Source: Photobacterium aphoticum
GTDB taxonomy: Bacteria > Pseudomonadota > Gammaproteobacteria > Enterobacterales > Vibrionaceae
Reading direction: 5' to 3'
Length of the DNA: 64,000 nucleotides
Assembly: GCF_001029435.1 (NCBI RefSeq)
Contig: NZ_LDOV01000027.1
Span: 124,001-188,000 of the forward strand
Below the pieces are notes generated by a model, which was given only the letters and a program-made list of their open reading frames with translations, was not told where the DNA came from and did not search any database. The number at the start of each line of letters is the position of its first letter. The stretch's first letter is position 1. The position numbers were made by a program, and so were the translations under genes. Shown here piece after piece: positions 53,082 through 62,245 of the stretch.

Positions 53082-54569
53082 ATGAATGTATCTAACAAGT
53101 TGGAGCCAATTATAGTGGATTTGTATCGTTCTGATTTTATAGTTAATTTAAAAATGATTATAAAAGAACGGCCGATATCAGCTTTTAATATAAATCCTGA
53201 TAATGAGGAACTGCATACTCATTTTCGTCGCATCGTAGAGTTTCTGTATGTAAAACATGAGAAAAATCTATCTTTAACAAAGGAGGAACTTTATGAGTTG
53301 TTTGATGTTAATCCTTTTGAAAAGATAGAGATATTAGTACTTGGTGTTTTGAAGGGAAGTTATGGTTATAATCTTAATTATAACTATAGTCAAATATTAA
53401 GCAAGCTTGACATTACACGTAGCGTTGCAGAAAAAATTATTAATAATAATGAAATGGGTTGCGAATTGATTACATATGTGCACAAGGTTAATTGTCCTGT
53501 ATGTGGGGTAATAATTCAATGTAGTCTCACCCATCCTTGTGATTCTCAGGAAATAAAATGTAGTGAATGTCATCATCTGATGTGTTTTCATCTGTTAACT
53601 AAGCATAAATTTCGATTTTATTTAAACTTATCTGATGAGGTGTATTTTGATTACTGTAATTGTAATGCATGCTCAGAGTGGAATGTAAAGCTATTGGATT
53701 ATATTGATGTTAATATCGGACTTCTTGAGCTTTTCATTAGAAATGAAACATCATGTTTGTTCGATGATAATAAGAAAATTGAAAGTAGTAAGCTCTTTCA
53801 TATACATAAAAATAGTTTGCCTAAAACTATCGCCGAAATTCTCTCATATGAACCTGAAAATTTCGAAGAGCTGACATTAATATTATATGAAATGGAAAGT
53901 AGGTCAAAGTCACCAAAAGAAACATCAAAAATCATTGAGTTGCTTGTTGATAAGGGAGTGGTTTCTAAATCATTTAACATTGATCACTACGAAAAACAAA
54001 TTGGTGATGTTTTGGATGCATTTATGGGGATAAAAATACGCTTAGAAAATGGTTTAAAATGTAGCGTACAGCCCCTTGGGGTTAAGAGGAATAATAAACA
54101 TAAAGCATTATCAATAGAGTTTCGAGGTGATAAATATTTTTGTGTTGATTTGAATTGTGCAGAAATTTCAATTGAACATTCATATGAGTTAAATGTAGAA
54201 TGTATCAAAAAAGAGGTCGTATTTAAAAAGAGCAGTTTCAGAATATTTTCTTCAAATGCTGAAAAGTTGCAATTTGAGTCATTAGTGCGTCAATATGATA
54301 GTTGCTATATTGTGTGTAATATATGTATGATCTCATATGTTGGGAGTTCTGGTTTTGAGGTTGTTGAGGGATATTTTTCAAAGGACGAACTGTCATATTT
54401 AAGATATTGCATTGTGGATTTTGTTATTATGGATACAGATGGATATGTTATTAAGGTTATTGAGCTTAATAAAGGTAGACATCATGATGATAAAGACTGG
54501 ATCTACAAAGATAGCCTCAAGAAAAAGTGCCATGAGTTGCTAGGTATAGATTTTTCAGTGGAGTTTTAA
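53082..54569 (+). CDS. Zinc-finger protein with C-terminal DUF2726/Vsr-like PD-(D/E)xK nuclease domain
   Basis: A 495-residue protein with no named family as a whole. Residues 1-130 are helical (an HTH-like 'ITRSVAEKIINNNEMGCELI'). Residues 138-197 are Cys-rich: CPVC (138-141), CSEC (160-163), then C192, C194 and C197, suggesting one or two zinc ribbons. The C-terminal part, residues about 390-495, resembles DUF2726/Vsr-type nucleases: VDFVIMD (Asp446), VIELNKG (Glu461 with Asn463/Lys464), HH (467-468) and YKDSLKKKCHELLGIDF. This is the PD-(D/E)xK order, though Asn replaces the usual Asp or Lys. The gene is much more AT-rich than its neighbours. Function is unknown; a nucleic-acid-processing or defence role is inferred. 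Confidence 0.6.
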   Translation: MNVSNKLEPIIVDLYRSDFIVNLKMIIKERPISAFNINPDNEELHTHFRRIVEFLYVKHEKNLSLTKEELYELFDVNPFEKIEILVLGVLKGSYGYNLNYNYSQILSKLDITRSVAEKIINNNEMGCELITYVHKVNCPVCGVIIQCSLTHPCDSQEIKCSECHHLMCFHLLTKHKFRFYLNLSDEVYFDYCNCNACSEWNVKLLDYIDVNIGLLELFIRNETSCLFDDNKKIESSKLFHIHKNSLPKTIAEILSYEPENFEELTLILYEMESRSKSPKETSKIIELLVDKGVVSKSFNIDHYEKQIGDVLDAFMGIKIRLENGLKCSVQPLGVKRNNKHKALSIEFRGDKYFCVDLNCAEISIEHSYELNVECIKKEVVFKKSSFRIFSSNAEKLQFESLVRQYDSCYIVCNICMISYVGSSGFEVVEGYFSKDELSYLRYCIVDFVIMDTDGYVIKVIELNKGRHHDDKDWIYKDSLKKKCHELLGIDFSVEF

Positions 54570-54595
54570 AGAATAATAAGTCTGACCATACGCTT

Positions 54596-54667
54596 GTGGC
54601 GTCATCTACTTTAGTTTATCTAATCATATTCTTACTGGTAAGTGGTTTGATTGTGGGAACTATATAA
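54596..54667 (+). CDS. Possible 23-residue hydrophobic peptide
   Basis: A frame from GTG 54596 to TAA 54667 encodes mostly hydrophobic residues (LVYLIIFLLVSGLIVG) with a Ser-rich start. There is no Shine-Dalgarno sequence. It lies just after the nuclease-like gene in the same AT-rich tract. It could be a membrane peptide or chance; low support. Confidence 0.15.
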   Translation: MASSTLVYLIIFLLVSGLIVGTI

Positions 54668-54733
54668 ATATATAGTATGTAAGTTGTAGTTATATTTATT
54701 TAGTTTTAATGTCATTATTACGAACTAACTATC

Positions 54734-54761
54734 AAAAGGCGAACCACTCGGTTCGCCTTTT
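54734..54761. terminator. Perfect 12-bp bidirectional terminator
   Basis: AAAAGGCGAACC (54734-54745), ACTC, GGTTCGCCTTTT (54750-54761). It separates the AT-rich islet from gcvP; its composition belongs to the host side. Confidence 0.9.
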
Positions 54762-54786
54762 GCTTTAACGGTTAGAAACCCAACCC

Positions 54787-57684
54787 TTACTCTTCCATAT
54801 AGTTCTCAATGCTTGGGCATGAGCACACCAAGTTACGGTCACCGAACACGTTGTCGACGCGGTTGACGGTTGGCCAGTATTTGGCAGCTTTCGCATGCGC
54901 AGACGGGTAACAGGCGATTTCGCGGCTGTAGCTGCGGTTCCACTCGGCATCCATCAGGTCAGCTTGTGTGTGTGGGGCATTCACCAATGGGTTGTCTTTC
55001 ACATCCCATTCGCCGTCTTGTACACGGGTGATTTCGTGGCGGATGGCGATCATCGCATCACAGAAGCGATCCAGTTCAGACAAATCTTCCGATTCTGTCG
55101 GCTCAATCATCAGCGTACCCGCAACTGGGAACGACATGGTAGGCGCGTGGAAACCGTAATCCATCAGGCGTTTCGCCACATCTTCTTCCGTAATGCCAGA
55201 CGCTTCTTTCAGCGGACGAATGTCGATAATACATTCGTGCGCAATGCGGCCGTGAGTACCACGGTAAAGCACCGAGTAGTGCGGGCGAAGACGCTCCATC
55301 ACGTAGTTGGCATTCAAAATTGCCAGTTTGGTGGCTTCGGTTAAGCCCGCTTCACCCATCATCGCAATGTATGCATACGAGATAGGCAAGATAGACGCAG
55401 AGCCTAAATCAGCGGCTGAGACCGCGTATTGCAATTGATCATGCTGCGGTTGAGTGGCCTCTTTTTCCACATGCCCAGGCAAGAACGGGGCAAGGTGTGC
55501 TTTAACACCAATCGGGCCCATGCCCGGGCCGCCGCCGCCGTGTGGAATACAGAAGGTTTTGTGCAGGTTAAGGTGCGAGACGTCAGAGCCAATAAAGCCC
55601 GGATTGGTCAGGCCAACTTGTGCGTTCATGTTGGCGCCGTCCAAGTACACTTGGCCGCCGGCTTCATGCACCAGTTCACACACTTCTTGTACTGCTTCTT
55701 CATACACGCCGTGGGTCGACGGGTAGGTGATCATGATGCAAGAGAGGTTATCGCGGTGCAGGGCGATCTTGGCTTTCAAGTCTTCCACATCGATGTTGCC
55801 TTGCTCATCGCAACCGACAACCACGACTTTCATGGATACCATGGCCGCTGAAGCCGGGTTCGTGCCGTGGGCAGAGCTTGGGATCAAACATACGTTACGG
55901 TGCGCATCGCCGTTGGCTTCATGGTAACGCTGAATGGCGACCAAGCCGGCGTATTCCCCTTGTGCGCCGGAGTTCGGCTGTAGCGAGAACGCATCGTAAC
56001 CGGTGATTTCACACAGCATCGCGGAAAGCTTGTCTGCTAACTCGGCGTAGCCTTTGGCTTGATCAGCAGGCGCAAACGGGTGCAGGGCACCAAATTCAGG
56101 CCATGTCACAGGGATCATCTCAGCTGCTGCATTAAGCTTCATGGTACAGCTGCCCAGAGGGATCATGCCGTGGGTGAGTGAGTAGTCTTTGTTTTCCAGC
56201 TTTTTCATGTAACGCATCATCTGCGTTTCGCTGTGGTACTGGTTAAACACTGGATGCGTCAGGTAGCGGCTGGTACGACGGCACGCGGGTGGAATGGCGG
56301 CAAACTCGTCGCTGGCAATGTCATCACTGAACATTGAGGCTTTCAGTTCACTATCAGCAAACAGTGCCAACAGGGCTTCAATGTCATTTACTGTGGTGGT
56401 TTCATCAATGCTGATACCCAGCGCGGTGCCACATGGGAAACGGCGCAGGTTCATGCCCGCATCCAGCGCTTTTTGATAAAACTCGCCGGTTTTCTTGCCT
56501 GTGTTCAGGGTAAGGGTGTCGAAGAAGGTGTCGTTCGCCAGTGCAATACCGGCATTGCGTAACCCTGCGGCCAAAATCGCCGTCAGGTGGTGGACGCGGC
56601 GGCCGATTTTACGCAGGCCTTCCGGACCGTGATACAGGGCATAGAAAGCGGCCATGTTTGCCAGCAGTGCCTGTGCGGTACAGATGTTTGAGGTCGCTTT
56701 TTCACGGCGAATGTGCTGTTCGCGGGTTTGCATGGCCATGCGCAGGGCTTGGTTGCCACGGGCATCTTTGGATACACCAATCACACGGCCCGGCATGGTA
56801 CGTTTGTGTTTGTCTTTGGTCGCCATGAAGCCGGCATGTGGGCCACCAAAGCCCATAGGTACACCAAAGCGTTGGGCAGAGCCGACAACGACATCGGCAC
56901 CCATTTCGCCAGGGGCAGCCAGTACGGTCAGTGCCAGTAGGTCAGACGCCACCGCCACCAAGGTTTTCTTGCTGTGGGCTTGGGTGATGATGTCGGTTAA
57001 ATCGGTGATGTTGCCTGTGGTCCCAGGGTATTGCAGTAGGGCACCGAACACATCGTGGTTGTCTAGTTCTTCTGCCTTGCCAGAGATGATTTCAATACCG
57101 ATAAAATGGGCGCGAGTGCGAACAACATCAATAGTTTGCGGATGCAAGTCGTTCGACAGGAAGAAGGCTTTGCTTTTGTTTTTGCTGGCGCGCTGACACA
57201 GGGTCATGGCTTCGGCCGCCGCAGTGCCTTCATCCAGCAGGGAGGCGTTCGCCAGTTCCATGCCGGTTAAGTCCATGATCATCTGCTGGTAGTTCAGCAA
57301 CGATTCCAAACGGCCTTGGGAGATCTCTGGCTGGTAGGGCGTATAGGCGGTGTACCAGCCCGGGTTTTCTAATACGTTACGCAGGATGACATTCGGCGTG
57401 TGGGTGTTGTAGTAACCCTGACCGATAAAGCTGCGATGAAGGGTATTTTTCTGCGCAATGGTTTTCAGGGCGGCCAGCATATCCGCTTCACTTTGCGGCG
57501 CGGCCAAATCCATGGGGTCTGGCAGTCGAATCGCGGCAGGCACGGTTTCATCGATCAGTTGATCCACAGTGGCCACACCAATGGCATCAAGCATGATTTG
57601 TTGTTGTGCGGCATCCGGGCCGTTGTGACGACCTGCAAATTCTGTGTCGTCACTGAGTGCTTGTAGAAGTGTCATGTCGGTCAT
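54787..57684 (-). CDS. gcvP: Glycine dehydrogenase (decarboxylating), P protein
   Basis: A 965-residue PLP enzyme that decarboxylates glycine and transfers the aminomethyl group to lipoyl-GcvH. Two homologous halves: the N-terminal half begins FAGRHNGPD and the C-terminal half carries the PLP site in [19 protein letters not shown], with the Schiff-base Lys near residue 710. The length is typical of the single-chain form. AGGA lies eight bases before ATG 57684. It follows gcvH on the minus strand with a 148-bp gap containing a terminator-like hairpin. Confidence 0.97.
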   Translation of the reverse strand: MTDMTLLQALSDDTEFAGRHNGPDAAQQQIMLDAIGVATVDQLIDETVPAAIRLPDPMDLAAPQSEADMLAALKTIAQKNTLHRSFIGQGYYNTHTPNVILRNVLENPGWYTAYTPYQPEISQGRLESLLNYQQMIMDLTGMELANASLLDEGTAAAEAMTLCQRASKNKSKAFFLSNDLHPQTIDVVRTRAHFIGIEIISGKAEELDNHDVFGALLQYPGTTGNITDLTDIITQAHSKKTLVAVASDLLALTVLAAPGEMGADVVVGSAQRFGVPMGFGGPHAGFMATKDKHKRTMPGRVIGVSKDARGNQALRMAMQTREQHIRREKATSNICTAQALLANMAAFYALYHGPEGLRKIGRRVHHLTAILAAGLRNAGIALANDTFFDTLTLNTGKKTGEFYQKALDAGMNLRRFPCGTALGISIDETTTVNDIEALLALFADSELKASMFSDDIASDEFAAIPPACRRTSRYLTHPVFNQYHSETQMMRYMKKLENKDYSLTHGMIPLGSCTMKLNAAAEMIPVTWPEFGALHPFAPADQAKGYAELADKLSAMLCEITGYDAFSLQPNSGAQGEYAGLVAIQRYHEANGDAHRNVCLIPSSAHGTNPASAAMVSMKVVVVGCDEQGNIDVEDLKAKIALHRDNLSCIMITYPSTHGVYEEAVQEVCELVHEAGGQVYLDGANMNAQVGLTNPGFIGSDVSHLNLHKTFCIPHGGGGPGMGPIGVKAHLAPFLPGHVEKEATQPQHDQLQYAVSAADLGSASILPISYAYIAMMGEAGLTEATKLAILNANYVMERLRPHYSVLYRGTHGRIAHECIIDIRPLKEASGITEEDVAKRLMDYGFHAPTMSFPVAGTLMIEPTESEDLSELDRFCDAMIAIRHEITRVQDGEWDVKDNPLVNAPHTQADLMDAEWNRSYSREIACYPSAHAKAAKYWPTVNRVDNVFGDRNLVCSCPSIENYMEE

Positions 57685-57796
57685 GGTCTTATCCTGAATA
57701 GTTCAGTCCTGAATGGTTACCGCCACTGCAGGTGAGCATGCTACAGGGCGAGGGGAATAATCGTGGTAAATCCCTATGTTTGATAGGGGATAAAAG

Positions 57797-57826
57797 AAAG
57801 GCTTTCAGGAGCGCCTGAAAGCCTTT
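57797..57826 (-). terminator. Perfect 13-bp hairpin between gcvH and gcvP
   Basis: AAAGGCTTTCAGG (57797-57809), AGCG, CCTGAAAGCCTTT (57814-57826). On the minus strand, pyrimidine-rich TCTTTTATCCCC follows, so partial termination after gcvH would make gcvH more abundant than gcvP. No antiterminator form was found. Confidence 0.7.
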
Positions 57827-57832
57827 GCACGG

Positions 57833-58210
57833 TTATTCGTCGATGCTGTCTAGATACGACACGCTGTCGATGAGGTTATTGAGTTCGTCCGCATCGGTAA
57901 GTTTAATCTTGGCAATCCAGCCACCGTCATACGGCTGTTCATTCACCAGCTCTGGGCTTTCTTCTAGATCTTCATTGATCTCGATGATCTCACCCGTCAC
58001 AGGGGCATAGATATCAGACGCGGCTTTTACCGATTCCACCAGCGAGAACGATTCACCCGCTTCGGTTTGGTCGCCGACTTCCGGCAAGTCAACAAATACA
58101 ACATCACCAAGTAAACTCTGAGCGTGATCCGAGATCCCCATTGTGATGGTGCCATCACCGTTGTCGCGCACCCACTCGTGGCTTTCAGTGAACTTCAGTG
58201 TATTTTCCAT
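57833..58210 (-). CDS. gcvH: Glycine cleavage system H protein
   Basis: A 125-residue lipoyl carrier. The lipoyl-binding loop is VESVKAASD with Lys62 as the modified residue, within the usual fold ([16 protein letters not shown] start, YAPVTGEI following). ATG 58210 follows AAGGAG at about eight bases; six extra upstream codons are disregarded. It shuttles the aminomethyl group between GcvP and GcvT. Confidence 0.96.
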   Translation of the reverse strand: MENTLKFTESHEWVRDNGDGTITMGISDHAQSLLGDVVFVDLPEVGDQTEAGESFSLVESVKAASDIYAPVTGEIIEINEDLEESPELVNEQPYDGGWIAKIKLTDADELNNLIDSVSYLDSIDE

Positions 58211-58858
58211 GTAAAACTCCTTGCGCAATCAATCTGCAAATGATGTTGATGATGTCCGGTTGAACGCGGGCTCAACCCAATGTGCATGTCTTTTATAAAG
58301 GCCAAAGGTGTTGGCGTACCTGCCTGTTTGCTTGTCAGCGGAATTATTCGCTGTCCCGATACTTTACGGCGTACGTAACGGTAAAGAGAGCCTGAAAAAG
58401 CGGCCATATTACGGGGCGCAACGCGCAATTTTTATTCTGGTTATACGTTGATTTGGCGAAAAAAGGCGTGATGAAAACGACAAAACCCTTTTTAACCTTT
58501 GATATCTGTGCCTTATCGCGAACAGGGCGATAAAAACAACCGCCTAACAACTAAATAACATAGCGCCCTGTAGAAAACCGATCAAACAAAAATTTCCAAT
58601 AGTGGAACATTGAACACTTTAATGTACGCAATGTTACGCAAACGTTTGCTTTTTGTCATCACTATTCTTACTATCAATGTCAGAAATCATGCTGAAAAAC
58701 CACAATGTCCGCGAGTTATGTCAGGTTGAGCTTGCTAATATCGTGGTAAATATAGATCACGTCATGGTGTGAAGACTCATGGTATGAAGGCAATGATCTG
58801 AATCTGTGGTGATGGTCAGAGGCGACAGTCTTAGATGATGAAAATCAAGGATGGCGGT
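58211..58858. other. Divergent regulatory region of gcvH and the XRE regulator
   Basis: About 650 bases with no gene recognised. It holds a candidate operator at 58594-58607 and AT-rich promoter-like stretches. I searched both strands for the conserved glycine-riboswitch cores (GGAGAG-type and ACCGAAGG-type) and found none. In Vibrio cholerae chromosome II a serine hydroxymethyltransferase gene is, to my recollection, beside this cluster; none is here. Confidence 0.5.
58594..58607. promoter_or_regulatory. Candidate operator in the gcv divergent region
   Basis: TTCCA-ATAG-TGGAA, an inverted repeat with a 4-bp spacer, in AT-rich sequence about 250 bp before the XRE regulator and about 385 bp before gcvH. 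It has the look of an XRE-cupin regulator operator, which often are autoregulatory. Inference. Confidence 0.4.
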
Positions 58859-59494
58859 ATGAGTGATGAACAAGCGGTGGATGTATACCCGTCTATGACG
58901 GTGGTCAAAGAGCAAGAAAATGAGCGCAGCGACAAGATTGAGCCGTTGCAACTGGGTAAGCGCCTGAAAGAAATCCGCGTGGCGTTGGGCCTAACACTGG
59001 AAGAGGCCAGCAAGCGTACCGGCTTGGCGCGCTCGACGTTATCCAAAATTGAAAATGAACAAATTTCTCCAACCTTTCAGGCTATGCAGAAATTAGCTAG
59101 TGGGTTAGAGATTGATATTCCACAACTTTTTGCGCCGCCTAAGCAAATTAAAGCCACCGGCAGACGGGATGTCACCTTGAAAGAAGCCGGCAAACCGCAT
59201 CCCACCACCACCTATGAACATGAATTGTTGGCGACGCAATTGACTAACAAAAAGATGATGCCGTTCAAGTCGCGGGTGCGGGCGCGTCACTTTGACGATT
59301 ACCCGGATTGGATCCGCCATGATGGCGAAGAGTTCTTATTGATCTTGGAAGGCTCTGTGCTGTTTTATACCGAATTTTATGAACCTGTGACCCTCAATGA
59401 AGGGGATTCGGTGTATTACGATGCCAATATGGGACACATGCTGACGTCGGTCAGTGACGAGGATGCGCTGATTTTATGGGTTACGGCATCGTAA
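58859..59494 (+). CDS. XRE-family regulator with cupin domain, probable gcv regulator
   Basis: A 211-residue protein: a helix-turn-helix at about residues 30-85 (LGKRLKEIRVALGLTLEEASKRTGLARSTLSKIENEQISPTF) and a cupin domain at about 120-205 (EEFLLILEGSVLFYTEF and LNEGDSVYYDANMGHML). Such proteins sense small molecules through the cupin. Its position between gcvPH and gcvT implies control of glycine cleavage. ATG 58859 follows AAGGATGGC; a Met eight codons upstream lacks a Shine-Dalgarno sequence. Confidence 0.85.
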   Translation: MSDEQAVDVYPSMTVVKEQENERSDKIEPLQLGKRLKEIRVALGLTLEEASKRTGLARSTLSKIENEQISPTFQAMQKLASGLEIDIPQLFAPPKQIKATGRRDVTLKEAGKPHPTTTYEHELLATQLTNKKMMPFKSRVRARHFDDYPDWIRHDGEEFLLILEGSVLFYTEFYEPVTLNEGDSVYYDANMGHMLTSVSDEDALILWVTAS

Positions 59495-59721
59495 TGGGTT
59501 TGTTGCAATTTTCGCGATTTCACAAACAAAGAGATAGGGGATAACCGCTCGGGTAAGTGACGTTCGTCCTGTCTGTTCGAGAATGTTTTTCTGTGACGGC
59601 AGGTGGTTGGTGTCGTCGTCAACCTTGTTTATTATACGAAACACTGATGATGATTCATTAACATCGGTATAACGATTTTATGGAAGCAAACCGCCCTGCG
59701 CGGTGGATGGAGAATACACGT

Positions 59722-60840
59722 ATGACGCAAGAACTACAGGTCACACCATTACATGCACTACATATTGAGATGGGCGCGAAGATGGTGCCATTCGCAGGTT
59801 ATGACATGCCTGTTCAGTATGCGCTGGGTGTACGTAAAGAACATCTTCACTGTCGCGAAGCGGCTGGCTTGTTTGATGTCTCACACATGGGGCAACTGCG
59901 ATTGCATGGCGCTGGTGCAGCCAAAGCACTGGAAGCCTTGGTGCCGGTAGACATTATCGATTTACCCGCAGGTAAGCAGCGTTATGCGTTCTTTACCAAT
60001 GAGCAGGGTGGCATTTTGGATGATCTTATGGTGACCAACTTTGGTGATCACCTGTTTGTGGTCGTGAATGCAGCCTGTAAAGCGCAGGATATCGCCCATA
60101 TTCAAGCGCATCTGCCGGATGATGTGACACTGGAAGTGATTGATGATCGTGCTTTGCTGGCGTTGCAGGGGCCCAAAGCTGCCGAGGTGTTAGCCCGTGT
60201 GAACCCTGCCGTGACCGACATGGTATTTATGGATGCTCAAGCCCTGACCCTGAACGGCGTGGAATGTTTGGTTAGCCGCTCTGGTTACACCGGGGAAGAC
60301 GGTTTTGAAATTTCGGTACCCGCCGCAGAGGCTGCCGCGTTTGCTCAACATCTGTTAGCTGATGCTGAGGTTGAGTGGATTGGCTTAGGTGCGCGTGATT
60401 CATTGCGCTTAGAGTGTGGATTGTGCCTGTATGGCCATGATATTGACCCGACCACCACACCTGTTGAAGCCAGCTTGTTGTGGGGGATCAGCCCTGTACG
60501 TCGTGCCACGGGCGAACGCGCGGGCGGTTTCCCTGGCGCGGATGTGATTTTGTCGCAGATTGAAACCAAAGATGTCGCACGCAAGCGTGTGGGTTTGGTC
60601 GGGCAGTCAAAAGCACCGGTCCGTGAAGGCAGCAAATTGTTTGATGCCGCTGACAATGAAATTGGTATTGTAACCAGCGGGACATTTGGCCCAACTAAGG
60701 GTGTACCTGTCGCGATGGTTTACGTACAAACGGACTTTGCGGCGTTAGGCACCGAGATTTTTGCCGAAGTTCGAGGCAAGAAACTGCCAATGACGGTAGA
60801 GAAAATGCCGTTTGTGCCACAGCGTTATTATCGTGGTTGA
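59722..60840 (+). CDS. gcvT: Aminomethyltransferase (glycine cleavage system T protein)
   Basis: A 372-residue enzyme transferring the methylene group to tetrahydrofolate and releasing ammonia. The family start ALHIEMGAKMVPFAGYDMPVQY, FDVSHMGQL, GYTGEDGFEI and a late KLPMTVEKMPFVPQRYYRG are all present. ATG 59722 follows GGAG at nine bases; 14 upstream codons in the frame look unrelated to the family. It is on the plus strand after the regulator with its own short spacer. Confidence 0.95.
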   Translation: MTQELQVTPLHALHIEMGAKMVPFAGYDMPVQYALGVRKEHLHCREAAGLFDVSHMGQLRLHGAGAAKALEALVPVDIIDLPAGKQRYAFFTNEQGGILDDLMVTNFGDHLFVVVNAACKAQDIAHIQAHLPDDVTLEVIDDRALLALQGPKAAEVLARVNPAVTDMVFMDAQALTLNGVECLVSRSGYTGEDGFEISVPAAEAAAFAQHLLADAEVEWIGLGARDSLRLECGLCLYGHDIDPTTTPVEASLLWGISPVRRATGERAGGFPGADVILSQIETKDVARKRVGLVGQSKAPVREGSKLFDAADNEIGIVTSGTFGPTKGVPVAMVYVQTDFAALGTEIFAEVRGKKLPMTVEKMPFVPQRYYRG

Positions 60841-60844
60841 TGCC

Positions 60845-60893
60845 GAGAAGCGAGAAGCGAGAAGCGAGAAGCGAGAAGCGAGTAACGATTAGC
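60845..60893. repeat. 7-bp tandem repeat (GAGAAGC x5 plus two variants) after gcvT
   Basis: Five perfect GAGAAGC units (60845-60879) then GAGTAAC and GATTAGC, beginning 5 bp after the gcvT stop. Confidence 0.95.
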
Positions 60894-60953
60894 GGTGCAC
60901 GATAGTTCACTGTTTCCTCATCAACCGTCTCTTCATCAGCCAAGTTATATCAG

Positions 60954-60986
60954 CACCCAAGTGACGAAAGTGGCTTGGGTGTTTTT
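60954..60986 (+). terminator. Terminator of gcvT
   Basis: CACCCAAG (60954-60961) with CTTGGGTG (60974-60981), then TTTTT. Confidence 0.8.
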
Positions 60987-61073
60987 GTTTCTGCGTCTTT
61001 TGCCGGATGGAATGTATCACAAGGGATGGGTCAGTTGCATACCCGCACGCTCGGTATTAAGGCGGGTTTCATG

Positions 61074-61145
61074 GCCTGTCTTACAAGCAGTCTCACGAAC
61101 AATCTCGTGGGCTGTCTCATGAGTCGTCTCATGCATTGTCTCATT
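61074..61145. repeat. 12-bp degenerate tandem repeat x6
   Basis: Units at 61074, 61086, 61098, 61110, 61122 and 61134 share a TCTCATG-like core preceded by a variable four-base lead (for example GGCTGTCTCATG). It ends about 130 bp before the next gene. No gene was found between gcvT and 61277 (about 435 bp). Confidence 0.75.
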
Positions 61146-61276
61146 ATCAGGGTGGCGCGATAGCCGGATCTCATCTTTTATTGATAAAGGACTAAATAGA
61201 GCAGCGGATGTTAAGGCGTGAACGTGAAGCCGGTAAAAATCGGTGAAAGCAGGTCAAAGCAGATAGAGGTCAGAGT

Positions 61277-61627
61277 ATGCATCCAATCCACACCGTACAC
61301 AGCAAGATCGTATACAGCCCGTTGTCACTCAGGCACAGAGTAAAAGCGCTGGGTTGGTCAGTGATGATGGCTGGCACAGTGGCGACTTGCTCGATGGTAT
61401 CCCTGTCTGTGAAGGCCGAACCATTATTGATGGCGTTTGATGAATACATGCAACGTTGCATGCAAACCTATGGTGGTGATGAGGTAACAGAGAAAGTCTG
61501 TGAATCCCAATACCGTGCCATTGAGGAGAAAGAGGCTGCTTTGACGGCGCAAACCGATGCTTTAACGGACGCTGTTTGGTCGGGCGACGAGGGGCTACCC
61601 AATGGGGGCGCAGCAAATGGGCAGTAG
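61277..61627 (+). CDS. Small exported protein of unknown function
   Basis: A 116-residue protein with a possible long signal peptide (VKALGWSVMMAGTVATCSMVSLSVKAEP, cleavage near residue 48) and a short mature part with two Cys in FDEYMQRCMQTYGGDEVTEKVCESQ, which could pair. AGAGGTCAGAG precedes ATG. No family recognised. Convergent with the next gene. Confidence 0.5.
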   Translation: MHPIHTVHSKIVYSPLSLRHRVKALGWSVMMAGTVATCSMVSLSVKAEPLLMAFDEYMQRCMQTYGGDEVTEKVCESQYRAIEEKEAALTAQTDALTDAVWSGDEGLPNGGAANGQ

Positions 61628-61645
61628 TCGTTTGAGTGAAACGGA

Positions 61646-62245
61646 TCAGTATTCGCTGTCAGCCGGAATGAGCTTATCGGCCAGAAACATGAAGACGTCA
61701 CACGGCTTGTCGTAGTTCACGCTGATGATGTGTTCGTGCGGCGTGGTATCGATTGAAAAACGCAGGATCTTCTTTGCGCTGATCTGAGCCGCCAGCCGTT
61801 GTGGTGTATTGAAATACACGGAAGACGGTTTGAACATATCCGGATGTTGCTTTTCCAGCGAAGCATAGCACTTATCAATGGCTTTTTGGGTGTTCATCAT
61901 TAAGTGCGCATCACGCTCACTGGGTTTCCAATCCCCTTTATCCACCACCTTCAGGAGCGTCTGCCAGTGGTAGGCCGCCAATGCCCCCATCGCGACGTAT
62001 TCCGGTTGTTGATAGCTCTCCAGCAATGACGCTTCAAAATCATCACGAATGTCATTTTCATTGGCATCTTCCCCCAATAAGCTACGGTGATTATGGTCAA
62101 TACCGATAGGGAGTTGGCTAGAGCTGATCTTTAACGTTGCCAGCACTTGTAAAGCATGGAATTGGTTAATCGGAAGGGGGTTACTGAGCGCGAGAGAGGA
62201 GAATAAACTTGAGGATGCCACAAACAAAAAAGTACACATTTTCAT
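61646..62245 (-). CDS. Exported protein of unknown function
   Basis: About 199 residues. A signal peptide from ATG 62245 (MKMCTFLFVASSSLFSSLALSNP) precedes a mostly helical mature part. A conserved-looking ENDIRDDFEASLLESY... and WKPSERDAHLMM... region and a later VYFNTPQRLAAQISAKK are present. GGAGG lies about ten bases before the start; the frame extends another eight codons. No family recognised. Confidence 0.55.
   Translation of the reverse strand: MKMCTFLFVASSSLFSSLALSNPLPINQFHALQVLATLKISSSQLPIGIDHNHRSLLGEDANENDIRDDFEASLLESYQQPEYVAMGALAAYHWQTLLKVVDKGDWKPSERDAHLMMNTQKAIDKCYASLEKQHPDMFKPSSVYFNTPQRLAAQISAKKILRFSIDTTPHEHIISVNYDKPCDVFMFLADKLIPADSEY

Noticed and set aside
56654..57196. 180-codon plus-strand frame opposite gcvP
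   Set aside because: gcvP is unambiguous; the opposite frame has no initiation signal or family similarity.
58211..59721. Glycine riboswitch in the gcv region
   Set aside because: I looked on both strands between gcvH, the regulator and gcvT for the conserved cores and saw none.
60695..60943. 82-codon minus-strand frame with a repeated RFSLLAS motif
   Set aside because: It is created by the GAGAAGC tandem repeat read on the other strand and overlaps gcvT.
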